Both the position numbers and the translations under genes were made by a program. Below, piece by piece: positions 28,581-38,662 of a DNA stretch of 63,447 nt (positions are counted from its first letter, which is position 1; each line of letters starts with the position of its first letter). Below the pieces are notes generated by a model. That model was not told the origin of the DNA and made no database searches. It saw nothing but the letters and a program-made list of their open reading frames with translations. The stretch is from IMG/VR virus record IMGVR_UViG_3300048583_000179, positions 1-63,447 of that record, one strand, 5' to 3'. Source of the stretch: a virus.

Positions 28581-31500
28581 ATGGCCACGATCGCACAGCT
28601 AATTGTTGAAGTCGGTGCAGACACGGCAAGCCTCCGCCAAGGGCTTGATAGAAGCGTCGGCTACCTGAAAGAGTTCGCTCGTAAGAGCGGCAGGGTGGCC
28701 GTCGCTTCAGAGATTTTTGGTGGCTTCAGCCGCAAAGACCCCTTCGGCCCTGAACGTAAAGGCGCGGCAGTTGCCCTAGAGGAGCTTCGTAAAGACTTCG
28801 CGAAAACGCAAACGCGCATTCGCGAGGACTTCGCTAGAAACCTGATCAACAAAGAGCAATTTCTAGCCAAGGGTAAGGAAGCGGCCCAGAAGTTTAATCA
28901 GGGCATCCTTACCGAACTGGACACGCTCAAGGGAAAGAGTGGCCCTGCCTTTGACCGCCTTCGGGCGGGGTGGGTAAGCCAGTTCAAGGACATCGGCGAT
29001 CGTGCCGGTGCTGCCATGAAGGCTAACCTGCTGAAGCAAGCCACGTCGCAGGTAGAGCTCGGCCAGAATCTGACGCGCAATGTGAGCTTGCCCATTGCTG
29101 CCGCACTCACTGGCGCTGGAATCGTGGCAAGCGACTTTGAGTTTAAAATGCTCAAGGTCGGTGCGACTCTTGACGCCACGCAAAAAGATTTTGAAAAGCT
29201 AGAGGACGCTGCCCGAGACCAGACCAACGTCATTGAGTTTGGTAACAATGCTGTTCAGTCCGCCGAAGCCCTACAGATCTTGGCACAGGCGGGCTATGAC
29301 GTTGAACAGGCCATCGGCATTCTTCCAACAGCCCTGAAGCTGGCCACCGTTGAACAGGTGGACCTCACTACCGCCACAAACATCGCCACGGGTGCCATCG
29401 CGGCGTTTAAGTTTGAGGCACAGGACGCGGGCTTCGTAGCCGACGTTCTGGCAAAGGCGAGCATTGACAGCAAGGCCACACTGACCGACCTTGGTACGTC
29501 CATGACGTATGTCGGCGGCGTTGCAAACAACCTCGGCCTTAACTTTATTGAAACAACGGCAGCCCTAGAAGCACTGGCTGAACAAAACTTCCGGGGTACC
29601 CTTGCAGGTACCGCGCTTCGCGGCATTCTAACGAAGCTTGCCTCGCCAACAAAGAAGCAAGCTTCGGTACTGAAAGAGCTAGGCATTCAAACCAAGGATG
29701 CCGAAGGCCGACTGCTCTCGTTCAGTAAGATCGTTAAGCAGTTTGAGGATGCAAGCGTCAAGTTCGGTAAATACCGCACCGCTGCGAAAGAGCTCGAGCT
29801 GTTCGCGCAGCGAGCAGGTCCAGGTTTCGCCGCCATCATTGCCGTCGGCAGCGAGAACCTTAAGAAGTGGGAAAACGATCTGGCGAGTAGCGCCGGAACC
29901 CTAGAAAGCATCAACAAGAAGCAGATTTCAGGGGCCACAGGCGCGTTCCTGAAGCTGAAGGCGTCCATCATTGAGCTTGCCATTTCCATTGGCGAGTCTG
30001 GGCTGCTGGACGCTATTCGTGCTGTGGCAAACGCCTTTTCTACCTTCGTAAAGTTTGTATCAAAGCTTCCGGAGCCGCTCAAGCAGATCCTACTTGCCCT
30101 GACCGTTATCGCAGCCGCCGCTGGACCTGTCATCACAGCATTTGGTCTACTCGGCCTTGCTTCATTGACGCTTGGGGCGGGCATGGTTGCACTGGGCATC
30201 AGCCTAGGAACCGTGGCTAGCTTCTTCTTGGGTGGGGCGGCGCTGTTCGCTGGAATTGTCGCGCTGATTGCCCTGTTCAAGGACCAAAAGAAGGAAACCG
30301 AAAGCCTTGACGAAGCTACCAAGCGTTACCAGAACACCCTGAAGGGGTTGGATGGGGAGCAGCTTCGGTACGAGGCCACGCTTCAGCAGACCTACCTCAA
30401 CAACGTAACTCGTGACCGTGAGCGGCTTACCGCTAGCCTAAAGAGCCTTGAAACTGAGCGAGATCGCCTCAAGGTAATTGAACGAGCCAACCGCACGCTT
30501 GCCATTGGCAGTGAGAAAGACCTCGTTGGCCAGAAGGCTGCTGCCGACCTTCGCAAGAACGCTGAGGCCATTAAGGCGACCAAGGCGGCGATTGATGCGG
30601 CGTCCAAGGCTCAGGACACGTTCCGTGCCCGAACCTTTGCGGCTACTACTCAATGGGCACAGTATAACAGAATTCGGGCTTTGTTCAACCCGAATCTGCC
30701 TGATGGAAATGAACCTGATCTTGCCCCGTCCAATAAGAAGCTGGACAGGCTGAAGCAAGAGCAGACAGCCCTAGAGGCAATTCTCGCGTTTACGAAGGAA
30801 GCAATTGAGAAGTTCAACACCCTGCAAAGCACCGGGGTGATCGATATCGGCCTACGGCTTCAGGGCCAAGTTGCCATTGAAGAGCAGCTTAAGACACTTA
30901 AGGGGCTGCTTGAGGGTCAGCTTACGCTTGCCCTTACTCTTGAGCTGACCGGAACCGGGCCAGGCAGTGCCTTGGGCACGGCGAATGAAATCCAACGGGT
31001 TATCGCCGAGGTTCAAAAGGCTCTTGACGAAGCCGCTAAGAAAAAGATCAACCTGAACTTTGACAAGAGCTTTGCCGTCATTGATGTGCCGACGGTTAAT
31101 CTTCAGGTTGAGCAAATTCGAAAGATTGGTGACGAGTACAAGGCGGTCTACGACAAGCTCAAGTTCGCCACGGCAGCGGGCGACAAGGTAGGCATTGAGC
31201 TTGCCAATGCTCAGCTAAAGGCGGTTGAGGAGCAGGTCAAAGCCCTCGTCGGCGTAATCAATGCGCGGCTGCTGCTAAATAAGACGCTTACCGAGGCTGA
31301 GAAGCTTGCGCTTCAGCGCGAAATCATTCAGGTGCTGGAGGACGCGGGCATCAAGACCGACGAGGTTAAGGAAAAGGCAGCGGGATGGCTTGGCGTGCTC
31401 GCCAGTGTGCGTGTTGCCCTGCGCGGCATTCGCAATGCCGGGCGCGGGCTGGAAGTCATCAGTGAAACGGTAGATAACGCGATCAGCTCAATTGAAACGA

Positions 31501-32903
31501 TGCTGCTTGCTGTGAAGCAGCTCAACAAGGCGTTTGACACCGCGAACAACGGGCTGGGTAAGATTGACTACGCTGCCGCTGCCAGTAGCCTTATCGGTGC
31601 GATTGGTGCGGCGGTAGGCTTCTTCTCCAGTATTCTAAACGGCGGCGAGTCTGAAACCGACAAGCTCATTCGCGAGAACAACGAGCGGCTTGCCGAACTG
31701 CGCGATGGTCTTGACAGGTTCCAAGTCAACCTCGGTAGCACCGCTGACGCTGTCAAGGCAATTGCTAACCTTGAGCAGAACGGCTTTGATACCGCCATCG
31801 GTAACAGGCTGTTCAAACTTGACGTAGAAAAGAACAGGGCATCGCTAGACGCAGTGCTTGCGCCCTTCGATCTAACGATTTCCAAGCTGAACAAGATTGC
31901 CGAAGAGTACGGCATTACCCTGATTAAGGATGGCAAGATTCAGGGTAAAGCGTTTGAGCAGCTTAAGGAAGCGGCGGAGCTCGCAGCCCTTGAGCTGTCC
32001 AAGTTCAGCAGTGATCTACAGGGCATTGTCACCCTGCAGGAAGTCCGTAACAAGCTTCAGGGCATTCCGGACACCGCTGAGCAGCAGGTAAAGGATCAGC
32101 TTGCTATTCTTGCGCAGGTTGCCCCTGACCTGTACGCTGCCCTGAACATTCCGGCGTTTGAAACCATTACGCCGGAAGCTGCCGCCGCCATCAAGGCGTC
32201 CCTGCTCAACCTTGTCAACCTAATTGACGCCGGGCTCATTGACTACTCGGACTTTGGCGACTTCGCCAGTGCCGATGAGTTCCTACAGTACGTCGGCAAG
32301 ATGGCCGACAGCCTCGGTACCCTGACTGATGCGACTGACGCAGCGGTGGCTAGCCTGTTGAACGTGCCGACCGGGTACAAGATTGAGCGGGCGCGCTTCG
32401 CTGCGCAAATTGCCAAGGATATCGAAACCATTGGCGACGGCATTATCGTGCGCCCGCCCGTGACTACGGTTGATGACACGGCGGGTGGCCGGGGTGTCTT
32501 TGACGGCTTGGACAAGCTGGAAGACATCTTTCGCAAGATCTACGAGCAGAATGTGGCGGGTGCCCCGGCTCAACAGGCGGCACTACTGGACACCATCGCC
32601 ACGAGCACCCCGACCGACCTGCTTGACCAACTGACGCGGGTGCAGTCGGCCTTCACACTGGGTCTGCAGGATAGTACGTCGGCCATTGTGTCGGCCCTGC
32701 AAGGGCTGATTAGCGGTGGAACCGATAGCAGCGGCTTGACCGGAGCTGGGGGTGGCGGTAACCTAGTTCTCAATGTTACCGTAAATGGCGACAGCGCCAA
32801 TGCCAAGCAGACAGGCACTCAAATCGCTGACGTCGTGCTCAGCACCCTGCGTAGAAAGAGCGTCACCCGCTTTGGTACCTCCAGCAAGTGGGGAACCCTG
32901 TAA
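28581..32903 (+). CDS. Tape measure protein, 1440 aa
   Basis: The longest virion gene, right after the chaperones. An N-terminal coiled region, a phage-tape-measure core (TKKQASVLKELGIQTKDAEG; LASPT...FSKIVKQFED), a hydrophobic stretch around residues 500-560 and long Ala/Leu/Glu helices. It sets tail length, roughly 200 nm at 1.5 angstrom per residue, and is ejected with DNA. ATG 28581 directly follows the frameshift stop. Confidence 0.95.
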   Translation: MATIAQLIVEVGADTASLRQGLDRSVGYLKEFARKSGRVAVASEIFGGFSRKDPFGPERKGAAVALEELRKDFAKTQTRIREDFARNLINKEQFLAKGKEAAQKFNQGILTELDTLKGKSGPAFDRLRAGWVSQFKDIGDRAGAAMKANLLKQATSQVELGQNLTRNVSLPIAAALTGAGIVASDFEFKMLKVGATLDATQKDFEKLEDAARDQTNVIEFGNNAVQSAEALQILAQAGYDVEQAIGILPTALKLATVEQVDLTTATNIATGAIAAFKFEAQDAGFVADVLAKASIDSKATLTDLGTSMTYVGGVANNLGLNFIETTAALEALAEQNFRGTLAGTALRGILTKLASPTKKQASVLKELGIQTKDAEGRLLSFSKIVKQFEDASVKFGKYRTAAKELELFAQRAGPGFAAIIAVGSENLKKWENDLASSAGTLESINKKQISGATGAFLKLKASIIELAISIGESGLLDAIRAVANAFSTFVKFVSKLPEPLKQILLALTVIAAAAGPVITAFGLLGLASLTLGAGMVALGISLGTVASFFLGGAALFAGIVALIALFKDQKKETESLDEATKRYQNTLKGLDGEQLRYEATLQQTYLNNVTRDRERLTASLKSLETERDRLKVIERANRTLAIGSEKDLVGQKAAADLRKNAEAIKATKAAIDAASKAQDTFRARTFAATTQWAQYNRIRALFNPNLPDGNEPDLAPSNKKLDRLKQEQTALEAILAFTKEAIEKFNTLQSTGVIDIGLRLQGQVAIEEQLKTLKGLLEGQLTLALTLELTGTGPGSALGTANEIQRVIAEVQKALDEAAKKKINLNFDKSFAVIDVPTVNLQVEQIRKIGDEYKAVYDKLKFATAAGDKVGIELANAQLKAVEEQVKALVGVINARLLLNKTLTEAEKLALQREIIQVLEDAGIKTDEVKEKAAGWLGVLASVRVALRGIRNAGRGLEVISETVDNAISSIETMLLAVKQLNKAFDTANNGLGKIDYAAAASSLIGAIGAAVGFFSSILNGGESETDKLIRENNERLAELRDGLDRFQVNLGSTADAVKAIANLEQNGFDTAIGNRLFKLDVEKNRASLDAVLAPFDLTISKLNKIAEEYGITLIKDGKIQGKAFEQLKEAAELAALELSKFSSDLQGIVTLQEVRNKLQGIPDTAEQQVKDQLAILAQVAPDLYAALNIPAFETITPEAAAAIKASLLNLVNLIDAGLIDYSDFGDFASADEFLQYVGKMADSLGTLTDATDAAVASLLNVPTGYKIERARFAAQIAKDIETIGDGIIVRPPVTTVDDTAGGRGVFDGLDKLEDIFRKIYEQNVAGAPAQQAALLDTIATSTPTDLLDQLTRVQSAFTLGLQDSTSAIVSALQGLISGGTDSSGLTGAGGGGNLVLNVTVNGDSANAKQTGTQIADVVLSTLRRKSVTRFGTSSKWGTL

Positions 32904-33248
32904 ATGGCTTTTCTCGTCGTAGGTGCCGTAACGGTTCCTGTTCAGCAAGAGGGCGCTACTCAGCGCCCCGATGCGGTGGTAGGTTCGGTACGACGCACCT
33001 TTGGCAACCGCCTCGTGTCAAGTCTGCGAACCCCCAAGCGCGAGTGGGAGTTTGACACGAGGCCGCTGACAGCCGCTGAAGAAACTACGCTCAAGGCAGC
33101 CATCGGCCTCGGTACAACGGTAACCGTTACGGGCGACGGTGTGGGCGGAGGCAGCGTCAGCGCCAAGGTCTTCATTGATGCCGTTGAATACGTGCCTAAG
33201 GGCACCGGGTTTGAGCGGGTGCTGACGCTTGTCGTGCAGGAAGTCTAA
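32904..33248 (+). CDS. Tail protein, distal-tail-like, 114 aa
   Basis: Small beta protein (VRRTFGNRLVSSLRTPKREW, EFDTRPLTAAEETTLKAAIG) located right after the tape measure. It starts one base after the tape-measure stop. Probably joins tube and tip; family not certain. Confidence 0.65.
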   Translation: MAFLVVGAVTVPVQQEGATQRPDAVVGSVRRTFGNRLVSSLRTPKREWEFDTRPLTAAEETTLKAAIGLGTTVTVTGDGVGGGSVSAKVFIDAVEYVPKGTGFERVLTLVVQEV

Positions 33249-34639
33249 TGCCGATGTACCACGGGTTCACCGACAACGATAAAGCCCTCATTCTAACAGG
33301 GAACTTTGACACTCACCTGTGGCTTAGAATCCACAGGTTCAACGGGGCAACGTGGTCGTTCATTGACGTTGAAAGCTCGGCCATCGGGTACGACCCTACG
33401 ATTTCTGCGCAACTCAGTTACGACATTGACTCTCCAGCCGGTTCGGCAACGATCATTCTCCAGTTGTTTGAGAACGGGGAGTCAATCAGCCCGCTGAACT
33501 TTGATTCACCTGTAAACACCGGGTCCGATGAGCTCTTTCGCCCCGGCAAGCGAATTGAGCTTTACGCCTGTGTGGTACCAAAGGGCAATGCGATTCCAGC
33601 AAAGACGCTCAGCCCCGTAGGCTACCCCACGATTCCGGACTATACGTGGCACCGCATGTTCGGCGGGCGCATTGACAATGTGTCAATGAGCGGTGACGAC
33701 CTTACCTTGTCGTGCCGAAGCTACGAATGGTTGCTGCTGGACAGGTTCATTGAGGACGTCACCAAGTACGGGGGTGGCGACCCTGTTGAAACGGTGATGC
33801 AAAACATCGTTACCCAGTGGCTCACTGCTGACCCGATGCCCGGTGGCACCCCCGCATTCTACAGCACTGTCGTCACCCCGACAAGCCCGCTGTGGAACAT
33901 CAACGACTACGCGCAGCAAGCACAGCCGATTATGGAAGCCTTGCGCGTACTCGCGCAGCAGATCGGTTGGGATATTCGCTACTTTGAAACGGACGGCTTG
34001 GCAGACCCAGAGCTTACGTTCTACGACCCTGACCGGGTGTCCTACACTCCCGGAGCGCTCTACGGGTACGACATTGCCATGGACTTCTACTACGAGTTCG
34101 CACCCATTGAAATCAATGGTGACGACATTCGTAACGTAATTGAAGGCCGTCTCGCTTCTGACAAGACAATCTACACGGTGAGCGATGCGGCAAGCATCGC
34201 CAAGTACGGTCGGCGGTTCATGCGGATTGTTGAAGACGCCAACAGCAACATCGACACCGCCGGTGAAATGAACGACATGTTGGACATTATCTTGTCCGAC
34301 CTTCGTGAGCCCAGAGCTACGGCTACGGTTCGCTGCCCGTTTTACCCGGTTCGGCTCAACAGCATTCTACGTGTGAATGGCGACGGGCTGGGGTACGCCG
34401 AGCTCTCTATTCAGGGCTTTGAATTCAGCATCACAGGCTATCAGCACAACTTTTCAAACGGTGAGTGCGAAACCACGATCCAGCTGCGTGCGGACGCCCC
34501 GGTGTCCGGTAGTCGCTGGTGGACGCAGCAAGAAGGCGAAGCAACCCAGTTCGTTGAAACAGTCGCGCCAACCATCGGTATCACGGCCCCGGAAGGTACC
34601 CTCTGGATCCAGTGCTCTGACTTGAGCTTCCCGCCATGA
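33248..34639 (+). CDS. Tail hub/baseplate-like protein, 463 aa
   Basis: Position after tape measure and distal tail protein, and segments such as WHRMFGGRIDNVSMSGDDL, followed by a DPRVETVM-like DPVETVMQNIV region, fit tail-associated hub proteins (gp44/gp27-type). It would form the central hub at the tail tip. Confidence 0.7.
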   Translation: MPMYHGFTDNDKALILTGNFDTHLWLRIHRFNGATWSFIDVESSAIGYDPTISAQLSYDIDSPAGSATIILQLFENGESISPLNFDSPVNTGSDELFRPGKRIELYACVVPKGNAIPAKTLSPVGYPTIPDYTWHRMFGGRIDNVSMSGDDLTLSCRSYEWLLLDRFIEDVTKYGGGDPVETVMQNIVTQWLTADPMPGGTPAFYSTVVTPTSPLWNINDYAQQAQPIMEALRVLAQQIGWDIRYFETDGLADPELTFYDPDRVSYTPGALYGYDIAMDFYYEFAPIEINGDDIRNVIEGRLASDKTIYTVSDAASIAKYGRRFMRIVEDANSNIDTAGEMNDMLDIILSDLREPRATATVRCPFYPVRLNSILRVNGDGLGYAELSIQGFEFSITGYQHNFSNGECETTIQLRADAPVSGSRWWTQQEGEATQFVETVAPTIGITAPEGTLWIQCSDLSFPP

Positions 34640-36414
34640 GTGGTGTTCTTTTCTTTGACGGTCTAACGGGCACCGTGGGCACTCGTCAAGGAGTGCCCGA
34701 GCTTTTGGAGAACTTCTCTGGTGTTTACCAGAACATCGTGTGGGGTGTTGACAACGATGGTCTTGGAGAAGGACTGGACCACATCACGTGGTATGCCCCG
34801 GACTACAACGGGGCGGGGTACATCAATCAAAACGCGGTCGCGTGGGCACCAACGGAGGTTGTGAGTCACAGGTGGTTTAGCTACAGCATGGATCTTGTAG
34901 ACCAGAGTGCCCCGGTTACGATCCGGATGCACTTCAGGTGCCACAGCCAAGGCGCGGGCAGCTTCAGCAACGGGCTTGTCGGTATTCGCGTAGGCACCAC
35001 ACTTGATGGAACTGACAACAGCCTTGGCGAAGCATTTCTAACCGCCTCTGAAGTTGAAAACGGGGTTGGCAGAACCCTGACGGTTTCGTTTACCGCCCCG
35101 GCTGATGCCGAAGCGTATGTTAGCGAAGCCTACATCATGATCGGTATCTTTGAGGTCACGGCAGGTCTAGCGCCGTTTACGATTGAAGTAGATAACGCGA
35201 TGTATGAGGCCGGACCGGGCCTTGCCGCGAACCCCTACGGCACAGGAGCCCCCGGTCCCCTTCCAACCTTTACCGACCGTCCCTACAATTACGGTAGAGT
35301 TGAATACGGTGCGTTTGGCCCCGGTGGATCCCAAGCGATTAAGATGTGGGGCTACACGCCGAATGCTGAGCACCGGCTCGACCCCGGCATTGACGCGGGC
35401 GCTGTCGGCGTTCGCTTCATTCTAGACGCGCTGCCCAATAGCGGTGATGAACGCTGTATCCTTTGGTGCGGTGATGGCCTTCAGTACACCGAGCTTCGCA
35501 TTACAAGTGCCGGTGACTACAAGCTCTACAAGTCGGGCGCGTACACAGCGCTCTTTAGCAACTACGTCGCAGGGACGACCCGCTACGTAGAGCTTTGGAG
35601 CCGCGAGTTTCTGGGCAACAGCGAATGTCTTCTTTACATTGAAGGTAGCTACGCTGGAACGCTATCACGACCCGGAACAACTGGGTCGTTCCGGGGCGGC
35701 GGCTTTGGCGACCGGTATGTGAATGATATCTACGACAACGTCGGGTGTACGTTCCAAGACTTCTATGTCAAAGACATGGTCAGTGACACGACCCTGTTGG
35801 GGCCGAATGTCAAGATGGCTCACTTTGACTTCTGTGCGGGTGCCCCCGGTGTTGATGGCTATGCGCTACCCACCTTCACTTTGACAGGTGGCAGCATTCT
35901 CGCGGTTGCTCCAGACATTACCCATTCAATGAACGGCGTAGAGGTTAGCCACGAATGGGATTCAGCTGAGACAGGTGCGTTGATTAACCTGTCCATGAAG
36001 TACTCGGGCACGCAGTCCACTGTCAAAACAAACCACTCATCCAGCGCCCCTCGGTGCTCGTACGAATACGACCCGACCATCTTTGACTGGAAGAGTAACT
36101 TTTATCCACACGAGGTTGCGCCGGGCAGCGTCGCGTGGACTGACGCTGTTCTTTCTGCCAGTACCGTTATCGTCACCGCAGGTGGAACAGGTACCCTAGT
36201 TCTACACAAGACGGGTATCCGAGTTCTATACACTGGAACGTTGACTGCCGACTACTCAAGCTGTGGCGGAGCGGTTGGGTGCGGTGATCTTCTTGTGAGG
36301 CGTAACGGCGACTGGCGGTTGCCGTCCAATGTCTACGTTAAGAAGAACCTGGACTGGCGTAACGCTGAGCACCTTTTTGTACGGGATAAGGGACAATGGT
36401 GGCAGATTTTCTAG
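34636..36414 (+). CDS. Tail tip/receptor-binding-like protein, 592 aa
   Basis: Beta-rich, with two LamG/jelly-roll-like parts (SMDLVDQSAPVTIRMHFRCH; FILDALPNSGDERCILWCG). The C-terminus has repeated basic-aromatic strands (LLVRRNGDWRLPSNVYVKKN, then DWRNAEHLFVRDKGQWWQ). Overlaps the hub gene by 4 bp. A carbohydrate-binding role is inferred. Confidence 0.65.
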   Translation: MSGVLFFDGLTGTVGTRQGVPELLENFSGVYQNIVWGVDNDGLGEGLDHITWYAPDYNGAGYINQNAVAWAPTEVVSHRWFSYSMDLVDQSAPVTIRMHFRCHSQGAGSFSNGLVGIRVGTTLDGTDNSLGEAFLTASEVENGVGRTLTVSFTAPADAEAYVSEAYIMIGIFEVTAGLAPFTIEVDNAMYEAGPGLAANPYGTGAPGPLPTFTDRPYNYGRVEYGAFGPGGSQAIKMWGYTPNAEHRLDPGIDAGAVGVRFILDALPNSGDERCILWCGDGLQYTELRITSAGDYKLYKSGAYTALFSNYVAGTTRYVELWSREFLGNSECLLYIEGSYAGTLSRPGTTGSFRGGGFGDRYVNDIYDNVGCTFQDFYVKDMVSDTTLLGPNVKMAHFDFCAGAPGVDGYALPTFTLTGGSILAVAPDITHSMNGVEVSHEWDSAETGALINLSMKYSGTQSTVKTNHSSSAPRCSYEYDPTIFDWKSNFYPHEVAPGSVAWTDAVLSASTVIVTAGGTGTLVLHKTGIRVLYTGTLTADYSSCGGAVGCGDLLVRRNGDWRLPSNVYVKKNLDWRNAEHLFVRDKGQWWQIF

Positions 36415-36416
36415 TC

Positions 36417-36445
36417 TTGCCCTGTGTCGCCCTTTCGTGTACATT
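36417..36445 (+). promoter_or_regulatory. Promoter TTGCCC-17-TACATT before lysis genes
   Basis: -35 at 36417-36422, -10 at 36440-36445. Transcription would start near 36452, which supports the GTG at 36469 as the start of the first lysis gene. Confidence 0.6.
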
Positions 36446-36468
36446 ACGGGTACTTGCCGGGAGTCTTC

Positions 36469-36951
36469 GTGTTTGATATCATCAGCGGTATCTCACACTG
36501 GTTTCAAAAGGCTTACGGCATGGCGATCGCAACCATTGTCGGTGGAGAAGTAGCGGTGTTGACCGGAATTATTTCACTTCGGCAACTACCAGATGCGGCC
36601 CACCGCATTGCCTCTATTGACGTGCTTGTTGGCCTCTTGCTCAGCACAGTGATTATCGGTGTTGGCGCATGGGGCATCAACCAGTTCACTAAGTTCAAAG
36701 ACGAAGCCACCCATCAAGCCGCCACGGATCGTGAGGCCGCGACTAAGGCTCTTACGGAAGCCAAGGCACAGTTCATGGAAGCGGTTCATGAGCTGAAGAG
36801 CAAGGTGGAGCGGGTGGATGCCGCCCTGACTGGCTTTGACGGTGACGGTGGTGTTCTTGGAGAAGTTCGGAAGCTCGGGACTCAGATAGAGATGCAGAAC
36901 AAAGAGCGGGCACAGCTTCTGGATTACATTCTTCGAGAGCGAGGCCACTGA
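36469..36951 (+). CDS. Holin-like membrane protein with coiled tail, 160 aa
   Basis: GTG 36469 has CGGGAG five bases upstream. Two hydrophobic helices (AIATIVGGEVAVLTGIISL; VLVGLLLSTVIIGVGAWGI) followed by a long charged coiled coil (DREAATKALTEAKAQFMEAV). Located directly before another holin-like gene and the endolysin. Holin or a regulator of lysis timing. Confidence 0.65.
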   Translation: MFDIISGISHWFQKAYGMAIATIVGGEVAVLTGIISLRQLPDAAHRIASIDVLVGLLLSTVIIGVGAWGINQFTKFKDEATHQAATDREAATKALTEAKAQFMEAVHELKSKVERVDAALTGFDGDGGVLGEVRKLGTQIEMQNKERAQLLDYILRERGH

Positions 36952-37193
36952 TGGCAAACGAATGGCACGAAAAGATGGGCGGGCGCAAGTTCCTCATTGC
37001 GATTCTTGGCATGGGCATGGGGTTCGCCCTTGCTCTTCTGGCGAAGCTGAGCGCTGAGTTTAGCAATGTGATCATGGTGAGCACCGCAAGCTTCATGGCG
37101 GGCAACACCATCACTACTCGTGAGGCCATTCGCCACCCGGCCACCCCGCCCGCCCCCACTGAGCCGCCCGTGGATCCAACCCATGAAGGCTAG
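36951..37193 (+). CDS. Holin-like protein, 80 aa
   Basis: Short, with two hydrophobic stretches (FLIAILGMGMGFALALLAKL and NVIMVSTASFMAGN) and a Pro/Thr-rich C-terminus. Position before the endolysin supports a holin or antiholin. Start overlaps the previous stop. Confidence 0.7.
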   Translation: MANEWHEKMGGRKFLIAILGMGMGFALALLAKLSAEFSNVIMVSTASFMAGNTITTREAIRHPATPPAPTEPPVDPTHEG

Positions 37194-37746
37194 TTACCTT
37201 TTCGGAGACCTTGCGCTCATTACCCCGTGCCCGTGGCTTGAGGGCACGGGCATCAGCACTAGGGTAGAAATGATCGTACGGGCAGCCCACGCCTGTATCG
37301 GCGTTCGTGAGAACCCACTGGGTAGCAACCGTGGCCCACAGGTTGATCGATGGCTGCGCGAGTCTGGTCTTGACGCCAGTGTCATCACCGCTGGAAACGG
37401 CTACTGGTGTGCGGCATGGGCCGGGGCGATGTGGAAGTTTGCCGGTATTCAAATGCCGGTGGGCTACTACGACTGTGATGTGCTGTGGCGATGGGCGCGT
37501 GAGACCAAGCGATTTGTAAAGAAACCCGGCCTCGGCTATATGGTTCTGTACGGAAATGCAAAGAAGCCGGACGCGAACCATGTGGGCATTGTTGTTGAAA
37601 ATGTGCAAAACCCTGTCATCACCGTGGAAGCCAATACCACGATTGAAGGCAGTGCGTTTGAACGCAACGGTACCGCTGTCGCTGTCAAGCTAATTCAACC
37701 CTCTGACCCGGTACTGGGGTACATCAGTGTTGAATCTGTGGCGTAA
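37183..37746 (+). CDS. Endolysin, CHAP/NlpC-P60-like, 187 aa
   Basis: YWCAAWAGAMWKFAG holds the catalytic Cys, and GYMVLYGNAKKPDANHVGIV the catalytic His, in the CHAP/NlpC-P60 layout. It would cut peptide bonds in peptidoglycan. No signal peptide, so it depends on holins. ATG 37183 is preferred over an upstream start inside the holin gene. Confidence 0.8.
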   Translation: MKASYLFGDLALITPCPWLEGTGISTRVEMIVRAAHACIGVRENPLGSNRGPQVDRWLRESGLDASVITAGNGYWCAAWAGAMWKFAGIQMPVGYYDCDVLWRWARETKRFVKKPGLGYMVLYGNAKKPDANHVGIVVENVQNPVITVEANTTIEGSAFERNGTAVAVKLIQPSDPVLGYISVESVA

Positions 37747-38371
37747 GTATCGCATGTGGGTGCTGCTCGGCTTTCTAATCATTGTGCTGCTCGTGCTTGT
37801 TGAATGGGGAGTGTACCTGTTCGGCGAGTACAAGAACGTCAAGAAAATCCGGCAACAGTTTGAGGAACAGAACGAAAAGCTTGAGCAGCAGACAGATGAG
37901 ATCAACCAATTGCTCAAGCACAATCAACGCGTCACAATTTACCTTGACAGCCTGAAGGGTGCGGTGCGCGTGCGCGACACTGCAATCGCGGGCCTGAAGG
38001 CTGATAAACGAGCCCTTCAAAAGCGTCTTGCCGACGCGCCCTCCGCTTTCGACAGCGTTCCCATTCTTGTGTCCATTGTTTCAAACCTTGAGAACACGGT
38101 TGTGAAACAGGACTCAACGATTCGTGACGAGCGTGCCCGCGCCGACTCGGCTGAGAGTTCCAGATACCAAGCCCTTGCCCGGCTGACTGAAGTTCGGGAC
38201 ACGCTCAACAGTGTTCGCAAAGCGAACGACGCCCTCCAGAAGCTCTGTACAAAGAAGCAACCCTTTATTCGTATTGACGGAGGGGTGGGGTTGGCCACGC
38301 TGCCCTTCAACAACTGGGAAACTGGACCCGCCATTACGCTCACAGCGCGGGTCTTTAGCTTGCGGCTGTGA
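37727..38371 (+). CDS. Rz-like inner-membrane spanin, 214 aa
   Basis: One N-terminal transmembrane helix (VLLGFLIIVLLVLVEWGVYL), then a long charged coiled coil (EEQNEKLEQQTDEINQLLKH and more) and a short C-terminal domain. Overlaps the endolysin by 20 bp. This layout matches i-spanins of phages of Gram-negative hosts. No separate o-spanin lipoprotein is seen next to it. Confidence 0.65.
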   Translation: MLNLWRKYRMWVLLGFLIIVLLVLVEWGVYLFGEYKNVKKIRQQFEEQNEKLEQQTDEINQLLKHNQRVTIYLDSLKGAVRVRDTAIAGLKADKRALQKRLADAPSAFDSVPILVSIVSNLENTVVKQDSTIRDERARADSAESSRYQALARLTEVRDTLNSVRKANDALQKLCTKKQPFIRIDGGVGLATLPFNNWETGPAITLTARVFSLRL

Positions 38372-38388
38372 ACTAGATGTGGTATATT
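38360..38388 (+). promoter_or_regulatory. Promoter TTGCGG-17-TATATT
   Basis: -35 at 38360-38365 and -10 at 38383-38388 with a 17-bp spacer. The -10 lies over the first codons of the 62-aa frame at 38377, so that start or this promoter may not be used. Confidence 0.55.
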
Positions 38389-38565
38389 GCACAGTGGGCC
38401 GGGCAGCGTCCCTGTCGCCCCGAAGACATCTTTTGGTTTGATATCAAGCGGTACTGGGTTCATGCCGTGGGGCACTACTTCATTCCATGTGTAATAGCCG
38501 GGACAACCTTCTTCGCGTTGCACTGTACGCGCCAGTGGTGGCGCAACAGGCCCGGCCAGACGTAA
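38377..38565 (+). CDS. Small membrane protein, 62 aa
   Basis: One hydrophobic segment (HYFIPCVIAGTTFFALHC) in an otherwise Trp/Arg-rich peptide. No clear ribosome site; the start overlaps a promoter. Could be a lysis accessory. Low confidence. Confidence 0.4.
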   Translation: MWYIAQWAGQRPCRPEDIFWFDIKRYWVHAVGHYFIPCVIAGTTFFALHCTRQWWRNRPGQT

Positions 38566-38579
38566 ATCCAGCGTCGCTA

Positions 38580-38614
38580 CCGACCCTCAGGGACACAAAC
38601 CCCATGGGGGTCGG
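38580..38614 (+). terminator. Terminator after the lysis genes
   Basis: CCGACCC (38580-38586) pairs with GGGTCGG (38608-38614) and is followed by GTTGTTTGG. Confidence 0.55.
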
Positions 38615-38662
38615 GTTGTTTGGTGGGGGGCAAACGGCACGCGCCAGAGGGGCATTCGGCGT